A stretch of 64,000 bases of DNA from assembly GCA_022560695.1 (NCBI GenBank), contig JADFSP010000014.1, forward strand, positions 1 to 64,000, written 5' to 3'. Positions 1 through 7,264 of this stretch are shown piece by piece. How positions within the stretch are numbered: the first letter of the stretch is position 1; every line of letters starts with the position of its first letter. This DNA comes from Pseudomonadota bacterium. GTDB lineage: Bacteria > Pseudomonadota > Gammaproteobacteria > Steroidobacterales > Woeseiaceae. The notes below the pieces were generated by a model. The model had not been told where the DNA came from and did no database searches. It saw only the letters and a list, made by a program, of their open reading frames with translations. The translations under genes and the position numbers were made by a program.

Positions 1-474
1 TGTGACTGATCTATTTGGGTAGGCTCAATTTGCTCTGCCGGGGCTTTTGGCAAGAGGCTCTTTTAGCCGCGAACCTCGGCGAACGATGCCTGTTTGGTTG
101 ACTCCGTTTTGGACCAGGGACGAGCGAAATTGCATACATTCGGCCACCTTTAAGGGAAAGGTTGACAGTCAATAAAACGCCGAATGCTAACGAAAGCTCG
201 GGATGCCTAAATAGCCACTGATCGGCATAGCTATGCGGTCTGCAGCCAGATAATCACCAGGTTGTTTGTCAACGACGGCAGCCAGGAAAAGTTGACAGCG
301 ATTTTCTTTTTTTTGGTGCGGTGAGCACCGCAGTATGCACCTTCGCCCTGATAGGTCAGATGGTACCTTTCGACTTTTCGGCCGTTACCTGACCGTTATC
401 AAACGGCCAATTCGCCTGATATTTGCTTGTTCTAGCAGGTCCGTAATCGTCCGTATTTACGGCCACCCCAACGT

Positions 475-495
475 CCGCTTTTGGGGGCGAAGCGG
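475..495. repeat. Dispersed palindrome, copy 1
   Basis: CCGCTT (475-480) and AAGCGG (490-495) form an inverted repeat around a G-rich loop, followed by TCGTG. The same unit recurs at 1766-1785 and 3732-3752, with degenerate or half copies near 1723, 1829, 3687 and 4918. It lies between genes, as do the other copies. Confidence 0.6.
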
Positions 496-541
496 TCGTG
501 AATCAACACTGTTCGGAAACCCCATAGCCTTGTATTTGATT

Positions 542-547
542 TATAAT
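542..547 (+). promoter_or_regulatory. Possible -10 box for the zinc-ribbon gene
   Basis: This is a perfect TATAAT, 54 bases before the start codon at 602. No recognisable -35 hexamer lies at the usual distance, so the promoter call is weak. Confidence 0.25.
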
Positions 548-601
548 TATTACTTCTAGCTGACTGGGTGATGCAAGAGCAAACATCCTGGGGGGGTAGA
601 C

Positions 602-1690
602 ATGAAATGCACAAAATGTGGCGTTGAGGTGTCAACCTCTGCGAAGTTTTGTGCCAACTGCGGCATTCCAATTCACAGTGCCGAATCAAAGGTTGCAGCC
701 AAGACAGAATCGGAAAAACCCAAGCCAAGTAGGTCACTAGGCATTTGGATTGTCATTGTGGGCGTTGCTCTCATCGGAACCTACGCGTCAATGTTCATTC
801 CTGCCTTTGTGGGACAGAAGCCCAGTACAAATCCACCAGTCGGCCTATACGTGATGGTTTGGACAAGCTTGTTTTTCTATCTTGGGTGGAAACAAAAAGG
901 CGGAAAGGGTTGGCAAGGTGCCTTGATCGGAGCAGGAATTGGCGTCCTCGTCTATACCGGCGCGATCATGGTGGCAGTCAGCAACCAGACCACGGCCGAT
1001 GCGAAAAATGGCGCAGAACAAATAGTCGATATGCTGGAGGAATTCTACAAAGAATCGCAAAAGGTTAATCCGGACGGAACTCCTGCACCAATAGCCAAAA
1101 CATTTGCACCGAGCGCGGACGCAACGGGATCAATGGCGATTATGCAGCAGTTTATTGCTGACATTGTAAATCGTGCCGCAGAAATGAACAACGACTACTT
1201 ACGTGAGCTGGACTCGATCGGCTGGAATAATTTTTTGGATGAAGATCGCCTACTTTCCGACCCCACGTTTAAGAAGAGCTGGCACATGGTCACCGAGGCG
1301 CGATTGATTGTAGATAAATATGAAATGCGCGGATTGGAAATAATGAAGGATTCGCGCAATAATATTCAATTCTTAAGTCTGTCAGACTCGGAAAAGAAAG
1401 CGATCGAAGATGGATTCAATCGTGGATTTGAAAAGAATGCCGAAAATCGGGAGAGAATGTGGGTATTAGAAAGATTAACAATTGATGAAATGGAGAAAGT
1501 AATTTACCTATTGGCTGAGGATTCGCAGTCGTGGGAGATAGAAGACGGTCAATTTCTTTTCGAGAGTGACCAAAAAATCGATCGATTCAACGAGCACATA
1601 ACTAATATGGAGAAGTTTTATGCTGAACAAATCGAACTACAAGATATGATTATACAAGGTCAGCGCGAGAGACTTGAGGAGCTATTCTAG
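602..1690 (+). CDS. Zinc-ribbon membrane protein of unknown function
   Basis: The 362-residue product starts with a double CxxC zinc ribbon (C3, C6, C17, C20), as found at the head of many zinc_ribbon_2-type membrane proteins. A short polar linker and three hydrophobic segments follow (about 46-70, 80-97 and 104-127). The remaining 230 residues are hydrophilic, helical and charged, with no motif I recognise. A G-rich stretch (GGGGGG) about 7 bases before the ATG may serve as ribosome binding site. The gene stands alone, is AT-rich compared with the core genes further right, and is flanked by the palindromic repeats, which fits acquired DNA. The zinc ribbon suggests metal or nucleic-acid contact on the cytoplasmic side, but the function is unknown. 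Confidence 0.8.
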   Translation: MKCTKCGVEVSTSAKFCANCGIPIHSAESKVAAKTESEKPKPSRSLGIWIVIVGVALIGTYASMFIPAFVGQKPSTNPPVGLYVMVWTSLFFYLGWKQKGGKGWQGALIGAGIGVLVYTGAIMVAVSNQTTADAKNGAEQIVDMLEEFYKESQKVNPDGTPAPIAKTFAPSADATGSMAIMQQFIADIVNRAAEMNNDYLRELDSIGWNNFLDEDRLLSDPTFKKSWHMVTEARLIVDKYEMRGLEIMKDSRNNIQFLSLSDSEKKAIEDGFNRGFEKNAENRERMWVLERLTIDEMEKVIYLLAEDSQSWEIEDGQFLFESDQKIDRFNEHITNMEKFYAEQIELQDMIIQGQRERLEELF

Positions 1691-1722
1691 CCCCAGCTCT
1701 GAATTTTGGAGTTGAAATCCCG

Positions 1723-1842
1723 AAAGCGGTCATTCAAAACACTATCAAATCAGCAAAATGACAGGCCGCTTTCGGCCAAAAGCGGTCGTTCGATTGGCTC
1801 GACATACGCTGTCGTGACAGGCAGCAAACGGCCAAAAGCGGA
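1723..1842. repeat. Cluster of CCGCTTT/AAAGCGG palindromes
   Basis: Three related units lie between two genes. A half copy AAAGCGGTCATTC is at 1723-1735. A full palindrome is at 1766-1785: CCGCTTT, CGGCCA loop, AAAGCGG, then TCGTTC. A half copy CGGCCAAAAGCGGA is at 1829-1842. The trailing TCGTTC/TCATTC is shared with copies elsewhere, so the repeat unit is longer than the palindrome itself. The 1691-1892 gap holds nothing else that I can identify. Confidence 0.65.
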
Positions 1843-1892
1843 GACTCAGGGCCTTTCATTCACAAGAGAATTGTGCGTCAGAAATCAACTAG

Positions 1893-3551
1893 CTATTCCA
1901 GTCCGTGCTTATCAAGTAGCGCACTAAACTCCGGCAATTTGCGTAGCGGTTCGAAATCCTCGTTTCCATTCAACCATGCAAGGTCCTTGAATCCCTTTGC
2001 CATTGCCTCGTCCATAAGTCTCAGCGCCTCTGCAGTATTATTCATCGCACTATGGGCTGACGCCCTGATCGCTAATGTCAGAGATGTTGGGGAACTTTCA
2101 CTTTCTACTTTATCCAAATATTCGAGCGCTTTGCTGTAGTTACCCTGCGCCAGTTCAACCCATACTCGGCCCAAGTCGATCAGACTGCTGCTTGGCCAAA
2201 TACCTTCCAGCTGCGTGACCGCTTCGCTTGCTTCGTCGTATCGCGCCTGGGCAGTCAGTGCACGCGCGAGGTGGTAATAGATCTCACCGTAGCTCGGCGC
2301 GATCTTCAGACCTTCCCGGCAGGCCCCTTCAGCTTCCTTGGCCCGCGCAGGAGTTTCATAGGTGAGGGACCAACAGAGAAGATCCCAGACAAAGTAGTTA
2401 TCAGGTTCCAGCTCCACGGCCTTGCGAAACTGGGCTGACGCACCCGGGTAGTCATAGCGCATGGCCATCACCTCGCCACGGCCAACGATGGCACGAACGA
2501 GGTACGGATCCAACGCTTGGGCAGCATCCAAAAGCTGATCCGCGCGCTCCAGACGCGAGGGGTCGGAATCATGGTTTCGGTAGGTCTGGGCCTCGACGCT
2601 GGCCAAGCCTGCCATCGCCATGGCGTAGCTCGGATCGAGTTCCAACGCGGTCTGAAAAAACTCGCGAGAGGCATTGACCATCTCCAAGTTGTTCCAGTGT
2701 TCAATCAAGGCTTGTCCACGCAGATAGGCCTCATACGCTGGGACGATTTCGGTTGGCGTGCTAGTTAGCGCACTGCGATCAAAATCTGAGAGGTGGATCC
2801 CCAGCGCACTCACAATGGCATGCGCAATGTTTTCCTGGACTTCGAACACGTCGTCCAATTTTGCGTCAAAGTTGTCGGACCACAAGTGGCTGTCGTCGTC
2901 CGTATCGATGAGTTGGGCATTGACGCGTATCCTGTCATCGGACTTCCTCACGCTGCCTTCCAACACGAAGTCCACCCTCAGTTTGCGGCCGATGCTGGGC
3001 ACGTCGAGCGGTGAATTCTTGAACTGGCCGACCGTGGTTCTTGAGATCACACGCAGTTCGCTGATGTGGGACAATTTAGTGATTATCTCCTCGGTCATGC
3101 CGTCTGAAAAGTATTCTTGATCGCCCGCCGGCGACAGGTCGTCAAAGGGGAGAACCGCGATGGATTTATCTGAGACCTCTTCGACAGTGTCCGACGTTGC
3201 TTGCTCAAGCACATAGTTATCCAGAACAAGATAAATGATGGCCACGGCCATCAATCCGATGATGGCGAAATCGAGCTTGCGGCCGGTGAGATGAGTGACC
3301 GACTCGGAGCGATTAACGTCCTTGTCCTTCTTGATGCCTTCAGGCGTCAGCTCGTAAGCCCAAGAGAGAATCAGAGCCAGGAGAAAACCGATAACGAGCA
3401 GGAAAATCACGAACCGGCCGACCCACTCAGGCAAGCTCAGTAAGGGCATCAGCACATCCGTTAACTGCAAAATCAGCCAGCTAACGATGGCGTAGGCGAC
3501 CACTACCCGAACGACGTTGCGTCGTTTCAGTTCCCCCCAAACTGAGGCCAT
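1893..3551 (-). CDS. Membrane protein with TolB-like domain and TPR repeats
   Basis: The 552-residue product opens with ELKRRNVVRV, typical of a large family seen in environmental gammaproteobacteria. Hydrophobic segments lie at about 13-35, 44-65 and 94-112. A TolB N-terminal-like/FlgO-like domain follows (about 128-260; SIAVLPFDDLS, FSDGMTEEII, VLEGSVRKS). The C-terminal half (about 285-540) is a run of TPR helices. Relatives often carry an N-terminal adenylate cyclase or winged-helix module; none is present here. The architecture suggests a membrane-anchored scaffold or sensor in protein-protein contacts; the actual role is unknown. It ends in LDKHGLE and is transcribed alone from the minus strand. 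Confidence 0.85.
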   Translation of the reverse strand: MASVWGELKRRNVVRVVVAYAIVSWLILQLTDVLMPLLSLPEWVGRFVIFLLVIGFLLALILSWAYELTPEGIKKDKDVNRSESVTHLTGRKLDFAIIGLMAVAIIYLVLDNYVLEQATSDTVEEVSDKSIAVLPFDDLSPAGDQEYFSDGMTEEIITKLSHISELRVISRTTVGQFKNSPLDVPSIGRKLRVDFVLEGSVRKSDDRIRVNAQLIDTDDDSHLWSDNFDAKLDDVFEVQENIAHAIVSALGIHLSDFDRSALTSTPTEIVPAYEAYLRGQALIEHWNNLEMVNASREFFQTALELDPSYAMAMAGLASVEAQTYRNHDSDPSRLERADQLLDAAQALDPYLVRAIVGRGEVMAMRYDYPGASAQFRKAVELEPDNYFVWDLLCWSLTYETPARAKEAEGACREGLKIAPSYGEIYYHLARALTAQARYDEASEAVTQLEGIWPSSSLIDLGRVWVELAQGNYSKALEYLDKVESESSPTSLTLAIRASAHSAMNNTAEALRLMDEAMAKGFKDLAWLNGNEDFEPLRKLPEFSALLDKHGLE

Positions 3552-3686
3552 ACTTCTCCCCCGTACACGAGAATCAGAGTTATGCCTGATTCTACCTAGA
3601 TCGGGGCGCTTGAAGGCCCAAAATAAGATGGAATCTCACCGAACTGAGGTCGAAGTCAGTCCGCCAGAGGGAAATTCTTATTGTCT

Positions 3687-3752
3687 GCTTCGGGTCGTTA
3701 GCGGCCGTTCAACATCCTATCAGGTCAATGTCCGCTTTCGAGGGTAAAGCGG
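3687..3752. repeat. Dispersed palindrome, degenerate plus full copy
   Basis: The full copy is CCGCTTT (3732-3738), a 7-base loop, and AAAGCGG (3746-3752), followed by TCGTTC. A degenerate version (CTGCTTCGGG...TAGCGGCCGTTC) lies just upstream, at about 3685-3710. The two are in the same orientation and about 45 bases apart. Confidence 0.65.
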
Positions 3753-4044
3753 TCGTTCGGGTGCACCTGTCTGACATGATCAGAGTTCGATCCCATATCT
3801 CAGCCCTTGCAACGACAGCGGCCTATTTAGCAAGTATCTCGCGTTATTGTGCTAGTCGCTGAAACTCAATTCGGCAGTTCCTCTGGTTTTAGCTTATTCT
3901 GAAGCTGCTGAGATATTGGCTGTTTTGGCTGACTTTGGGTTTGAGCCTGTTTAGAAGCAAGATTTGGGGAACTCCTAACTCATTGATTCTTAGTAAGAAA
4001 AACACCCTATTTCCCCAATCGCTCATTTACTCGATACTGGATAA

Positions 4045-4058
4045 AAACACATGTGTTT
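4045..4058. repeat. Perfect 14-bp palindrome
   Basis: AAACACATGTGTTT reads the same on both strands. It lies downstream of the minus-strand cassette at 4166-4823 and is not next to an evident promoter, so a regulatory role is only possible. Confidence 0.3.
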
Positions 4059-4165
4059 ACATACAGTTATGCCATTTTTCAAGAAAGATGTCGTCTGTAC
4101 AGTGAGTTTCTGGCGGTGATTTGGGGGGAAAGAGTCACGATGAAATATATCTACCCCGTCGCTCT

Positions 4166-4654
4166 TTAGTGGTCCTTCAGCGCCTCGTGTAGAAATCCAT
4201 CCAATCGGGCCGTGTTGAGTTCCAGCACTAAATTGTGAATTTCATCGTATAGGCGGGAAAGCCAGTCGATGCTAGGTGGATCTTCCCAGCTACGGTCTCT
4301 TCTTCGAAACTGTATTTCGCCATCTAGTTCCTTGGCAAATATGCTGTGCAAAAGCTCGTTGCGCTTATCCGTTGCCTGCTTGCAGCGATAAATCATGTCC
4401 TGAAACCGCACAAGCGGTTTTCCTTCGCCAAGTCTCTTTTTAGCAAGTTTATTTACCCGTTCCCGCAGCTGTCTCGATCCTTCGAACTCGGTTGCGTTCA
4501 GGGCCTCATCCACTGAAACATCTGCCAGTGTTTTCACCATCATCCGAAGAATGTGGTCCAGGTGCGCGTGTTTAATCGCAATGCCGCCGACGAATGCCAG
4601 ATAGTCCGGTTCCACCGGAACGGCGAAGGTCATCATTTTTGTGTCAGTAGTCAT
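4166..4654 (-). CDS. HEPN-like protein with RNxxxH motif
   Basis: I take the ATG at 4654 as the start (162 residues) because an AGGA sits about 9 bases before it and the ATG overlaps the end of the upstream small gene by 11 bases; an alternative start at 4681 adds 9 residues. The protein is helical and charged. Residues 98-103 read RNELLH, matching the R-N-x3-H motif of HEPN RNase toxins and related nucleic-acid-binding domains. A hydrophobic helix lies near 19-43 and a C-terminal helix near 131-160. HEPN proteins frequently cleave RNA and work with a cognate antitoxin. Toxicity here is inference from one motif and the gene layout; the protein could also be a non-toxic HEPN homologue. Confidence 0.6.
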   Translation of the reverse strand: MTTDTKMMTFAVPVEPDYLAFVGGIAIKHAHLDHILRMMVKTLADVSVDEALNATEFEGSRQLRERVNKLAKKRLGEGKPLVRFQDMIYRCKQATDKRNELLHSIFAKELDGEIQFRRRDRSWEDPPSIDWLSRLYDEIHNLVLELNTARLDGFLHEALKDH

Positions 4655-4823
4655 CGGAATCTTTCCTAGCAGCAGCCCCAAAACCCGGATAATTCTCTTC
4701 CAGCCAGTAACAAGCCAATATCATAGTCTCGCCATCAATCTGCCCCGCCATTAGTGCTGCCTGGACCTGCTCGGCCAAGTCATCATCGACCAGCAGGGCT
4801 TCGATGTAGGTTTCGGTAAGCAT
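4644..4823 (-). CDS. Small acidic protein upstream of the HEPN-like gene
   Basis: This 59-residue frame (MLTETYIEAL...KDSDDY) starts with ATG at 4823; an in-frame TGA lies 21 bases upstream of it, so this is the first ATG available. No good Shine-Dalgarno is visible. It ends 11 bases inside the HEPN-like gene, so the two are translationally coupled. The product is acidic and helical, with two aspartate-rich patches (12-15 and 55-58). The size, charge and position are those of a type II antitoxin, but no DNA-binding motif is seen and I do not recognise the family. Confidence 0.5.
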   Translation of the reverse strand: MLTETYIEALLVDDDLAEQVQAALMAGQIDGETMILACYWLEENYPGFGAAARKDSDDY

Positions 4824-4910
4824 GGCCAGAGAATGGCTTGCTCATGGGCTGATTGCATGCGGCAGATATGGGCTGTTTGTGCGGAAACTAGCAGTTCATT
4901 GGCGAGCAGT

Positions 4911-4937
4911 TTTATGTCTGCTTTCGGCCGAGCCTGG
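4911..4937. repeat. Degenerate copy of the dispersed palindrome
   Basis: The stretch TGTCTGCTTTCGGCCGAGCC preserves the left arm and loop of the repeat seen at 1766 and 3732, but the right arm AAAGCGG is lost. It sits upstream of the small gene at 4644-4823. Confidence 0.35.
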
Positions 4938-5002
4938 GTCAAAACTCACGAGTTTCAACTTCGATGTCGCCGAGGTTGGGCGTCAGTGATACGCAGAAGT
5001 TC

Positions 5003-5320
5003 TTACTTGCCCGCGGTGTTGGTTTCGATCCATGCCGCGTACGCGGCATTTACGTGCTCAAACGCGAAGGCGTGAATTGCGGGCAGTTCGTAGGAGTGCA
5101 GTTCTCTGATTGCGTCCTCGACTGCTTGGTAGCGTTCGCTAGTAGTCTTGAACAGGACGCGAAACTCCTTCTCGTTTTGTACGGCACCGTTCCACGTGTA
5201 GAAGCTCTCGATTTCGGAGATTTGTACGCAAGCTGCCAACTTGCGCTCTACTAAAGCGCGAGCCATAGATTGCGCCTCAGCGAGAGCGCCAATAGTCGTG
5301 ACAACGGCAATGTGTTTCAT
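5003..5320 (-). CDS. cutA: CutA divalent-cation tolerance protein
   Basis: The 105-residue product has the usual CutA1 length and order of motifs: an N-terminal beta strand, KLAACVQI (27-34), ESFYTWNG (38-45), and HSYELPAI (75-82). CutA1 forms very stable cytoplasmic trimers with a ferredoxin-like fold; it was named for copper tolerance, but its role is still debated. The gene follows the radical SAM gene and its partner on the minus strand after a gap of about 60 bases, so it may be in the same transcript. No defect is seen. Confidence 0.93.
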   Translation of the reverse strand: MKHIAVVTTIGALAEAQSMARALVERKLAACVQISEIESFYTWNGAVQNEKEFRVLFKTTSERYQAVEDAIRELHSYELPAIHAFAFEHVNAAYAAWIETNTAGK

Positions 5321-5380
5321 GTGTTCTGCAAACGCGCTTTCACGCGCAAACGTGAGATTGATGGCGCCCGACGTCTTAGC

Positions 5381-5665
5381 TCACTTGCGCCAAATACCTG
5401 GATCTAGGTTGCCACGCTGATAGAATGTGATTTCCCATCGGTCGCCCTGCACGTCATGCCGCAGGATATAGGTGCCGCCGTCAGCCCCCAGGCACTTGAA
5501 GTAGCGGTGCTCGGGGGATAACCACCGGTCGAGCACCTCGACGACGCATTCGGTCTTGTTACCAAGATGGAATCGCCGTGGGGTCTCCTCGCCGCGGTAC
5601 CCGGCGTAACACTCGACGCTAACGCCAGTCAGTTGCGCACTCGTCGACTGCTTACCAGCGCTCAT
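5381..5665 (-). CDS. Small conserved protein coupled to the radical SAM gene
   Basis: A 94-residue protein starts with ATG at 5665, 14 bases inside the end of the radical SAM gene, so the two are translationally coupled. The frame extends further upstream, but that part runs antiparallel to nothing and in the wrong frame of the radical SAM gene, and is not coding. The product is soluble and beta-rich, with VECYAGYRGEETPRRF near 15-30, a central EVLDRW, and ILRHDVQGDRWEI in the C-terminal third. It resembles small uncharacterised cytoplasmic proteins that follow COG1313 radical SAM genes in other proteobacteria. Function unknown. Confidence 0.7.
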   Translation of the reverse strand: MSAGKQSTSAQLTGVSVECYAGYRGEETPRRFHLGNKTECVVEVLDRWLSPEHRYFKCLGADGGTYILRHDVQGDRWEITFYQRGNLDPGIWRK

Positions 5666-6632
5666 CAATTCGCCAGACACCGGCCTGCCTGGCGGCTGCA
5701 AAGGCCTCGTCCAATTCGCTCGCGCTCGGCCGGCGGTTAATGGCGTCGTATTTGGAGTTCTCGCCCACCTGATGCAGCGGGCGGTACTGGTCCATGATGT
5801 TGACGTAGGTATCCGGCGAGATTTCTTCCGCCAGCCACTTGAAGATCTTGCGCGCGTCGTCCACATGATTCGGCATGACGAGGTGGCGCACCAGCAATCC
5901 GCGCCGGGCGAGTCCATCATCGCCGAAGCGCAGGTCCCCGACCTGGCGATGCATCTCCGTGATGGCCTCGCAGGCGCGCGCCGGATAGTCTTTCGCCTTC
6001 AGGTAAGTCCTCGAAGGCTCGTACTCGAAGAACTTGAAGTCGGGCATATAGATGTCAATCAGCCCTTCCATGAGCTTTAATGATTGGATCGAATCGTAGG
6101 CACTAGTGTTATAGACGATGGGCACGTTAAGGCCCCGAGGCACGGCTGCTGCGATTGCCTCGACGATCTGGGGCGCGACGTGCTCCGGTGTGACAAAGTT
6201 GATGTTGTGACAGCCGCGATCCTGAAGCTGAAGCATCAGCGTCGCGATGTCTTCCGCGGAACACTCGGACCCGGCGTGCTGCTGGGAGATGTCCCAGTTC
6301 TGGCAAAAGACGCAGCGCAGATTGCATAGCCCAAAGAAGATCGTTCCCGAGCCATTCCAGCCCCTGAGGCAATCCTCCTCACCAAAATGAGGGAAGGCGC
6401 TTGAGACGATGGCGTGCCGGCCGGTATTGCAGACTCGCGCTTTATCGAGCAGCCGGTTTACATGGCAATTGCGGGGGCAGGCGCAGCAGTCTTCTAGCTC
6501 TGCGAGCGCCGCGTCGACGCGGCCGGGGAATACCCCTTGCCGATACGTCGAGAGATAGGCCGGCTCAAAGTCGCTGATGAGGAATCCGGGTTCCACATGC
6601 CGACTGGCGCGAATCACATTGGCTCCGTACAT
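5652..6632 (-). CDS. PflA/PflX-like radical SAM protein (COG1313 type)
   Basis: The 326-residue product has the radical SAM signature C103-x3-C107-x2-C110 (GLCNLRCVFC), which would hold a 4Fe-4S cluster used to cleave S-adenosylmethionine. It also has a cysteine-rich N-terminal segment (C49, C50, C52, C56, C68) typical of the COG1313 subgroup related to pyruvate formate-lyase activating enzymes. No glycyl-radical enzyme gene is nearby, so the substrate is unknown. The gene leads a minus-strand set with a coupled 94-residue partner and then cutA. Composition is closer to the core genes than to the first 5 kb. Confidence 0.88.
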   Translation of the reverse strand: MYGANVIRASRHVEPGFLISDFEPAYLSTYRQGVFPGRVDAALAELEDCCACPRNCHVNRLLDKARVCNTGRHAIVSSAFPHFGEEDCLRGWNGSGTIFFGLCNLRCVFCQNWDISQQHAGSECSAEDIATLMLQLQDRGCHNINFVTPEHVAPQIVEAIAAAVPRGLNVPIVYNTSAYDSIQSLKLMEGLIDIYMPDFKFFEYEPSRTYLKAKDYPARACEAITEMHRQVGDLRFGDDGLARRGLLVRHLVMPNHVDDARKIFKWLAEEISPDTYVNIMDQYRPLHQVGENSKYDAINRRPSASELDEAFAAARQAGVWRIDERW

Positions 6633-6975
6633 AGTAGAAACCTGATGTTGTTACAGCCGCCTGGCCTCAATCGGCGAGGGATGGCAGTGGCTGAAATCAG
6701 GCAATCCATATTGCTACTTGTCGCCGCAATCTGACAGAAATCATCGCTGATGTCATCATAATCTGTATCACACCAATGACGTTAGACTGCGCCACATCTT
6801 ATGTAGGGTAGCGGCGTGATAAAACGAATCCGAGCCGGCCATTCGTCTGACGATCGGTTATAGCCTAATCGCTCGCGAATGACTGCTTCTGGCGAAAGGT
6901 GCCAGTCGAAATCTGATCAGACAGCGCCTGTAAGGCCAGAGAGAAAGGCCATCCCTGGCCCCGAGCGATTCCTAG

Positions 6976-6997
6976 AAATTTGTCGCAAATTTGTCGC
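6976..6997. repeat. Tandem 11-bp direct repeat
   Basis: AAATTTGTCGC (6976-6986) is followed at once by AAATTTGTCGC (6987-6997), about one helical turn per unit. Confidence 0.75.
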
Positions 6998-7070
6998 ACA
7001 GCGCAGGCAATTTCGCACAAATCTAGGCAATGGCAGGCAATATAACTAGCTGAATTACTTAGTGTATCCT

Positions 7071-7100
7071 TGCGCAGAATTGCGCAGTATTGCGGAAGAA
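7071..7100. repeat. Three 10-bp iterons next to the tRNA fragment
   Basis: The units are TGCGCAGAAT, TGCGCAGTAT and TGCGGAAGAA, directly adjoining. The third is degenerate and runs into the anticodon arm of the tRNA-Gln fragment. Confidence 0.65.
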
Positions 7101-7149
7101 CCGGACTCTGACTCCGTCAACCCAGGTTCGAATCCTGGTCCCCCAGCCA
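7101..7149 (+). pseudogene. 3' fragment of tRNA-Gln(CUG), likely attachment site
   Basis: The sequence contains a glutamine anticodon arm (CGGA-CTCTGAC-TCCG, anticodon CTG), a perfect T arm (CCAGG-TTCGAAT-CCTGG) and the 3' acceptor strand TCCCCCAG with encoded CCA at 7147-7149. The matching 5' acceptor strand and D arm are absent upstream; the position is filled by 10-bp repeats. An element inserted at a tRNA 3' end leaves just such a fragment at its far junction, with the complete tRNA at the other end, outside this window. The DNA left of 7100 would then belong to the element. A functional tRNA cannot be folded here. Confidence 0.8.
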
Positions 7150-7159
7150 AACGACGAAA

Positions 7160-7186
7160 GGCCCGCGTCAAGCGGGTCTTTTTTTT
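7160..7186 (+). terminator. Rho-independent terminator after the tRNA-Gln fragment
   Basis: GCCCGC (7161-7166), loop GTCAA, GCGGGT (7172-7177), then C and eight T residues (7179-7186). It is the original terminator of the tRNA gene and now also shields the convergent rpiA end. Confidence 0.85.
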
Positions 7187-7264
7187 GTTGGGCAGGGGAC
7201 CTTAGGATGAGAACCTTGTTCGACCGATTTGCGTGGCGCAAATCGGGACGCACGCAGTATTCGC

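Larger units (their letters stand above)
1..601. other. Intergenic, AT-rich accessory DNA, no gene seen
   Basis: No convincing coding frame is seen. A perfect 7-bp inverted repeat TGCGGTG-AG-CACCGCA lies at 317-332 directly after a T-rich run at 303-314. Because the T run precedes the hairpin on the plus strand, it is not a rho-independent terminator on either strand. One copy of the CCGCTT/AAGCGG palindrome lies at 475-495. A perfect TATAAT box at 542-547 could be the -10 element for the gene at 602, but no good -35 box is found 16-18 bases upstream. The left edge may also contain the end of a gene that lies outside the window. Confidence 0.5.
3552..4165. other. Intergenic stretch with repeats, no gene seen
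   Basis: This 614-base AT-rich stretch separates two minus-strand genes. It holds a degenerate and a full copy of the dispersed palindrome (about 3687-3752) and a perfect 14-bp palindrome AAACACATGTGTTT at 4045-4058. No coding frame with a plausible start and composition is seen. Confidence 0.5.
6633..7100. other. Intergenic junction region with short direct repeats
   Basis: No gene is seen. The right-hand part is repeat-rich: AAATTTGTCGC occurs twice in tandem at 6976-6997, GCAGGCAA-type words recur at 7003-7040, and three 10-base units (TGCGCAGAAT, TGCGCAGTAT, TGCGGAAGAA) run at 7071-7100 up to the tRNA fragment. Spaced repeats of this sort beside a tRNA 3' end resemble arm-type binding sites of tyrosine integrases or their excisionases (inference). 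Confidence 0.5.

Noticed and set aside
4031-4066. LexA/SOS-box-like sequence (CTGGATAAAAACACATG...ACATACAGT)
   Set aside because: The spacing does not fit CTG-N10-CAG, and there is no gene in the right position downstream. Only the internal 14-bp palindrome is kept.
4751-4942. 63-residue minus-strand frame (MTQARPKADIK...)
   Set aside because: It overlaps the 59-residue frame in another phase, loses protein-like composition after residue 42, and contains part of a repeat.
7077-7149. Complete tRNA-Gln
   Set aside because: The 5' acceptor strand TGGGGGA and the D arm are not present upstream; only the 3' part folds.
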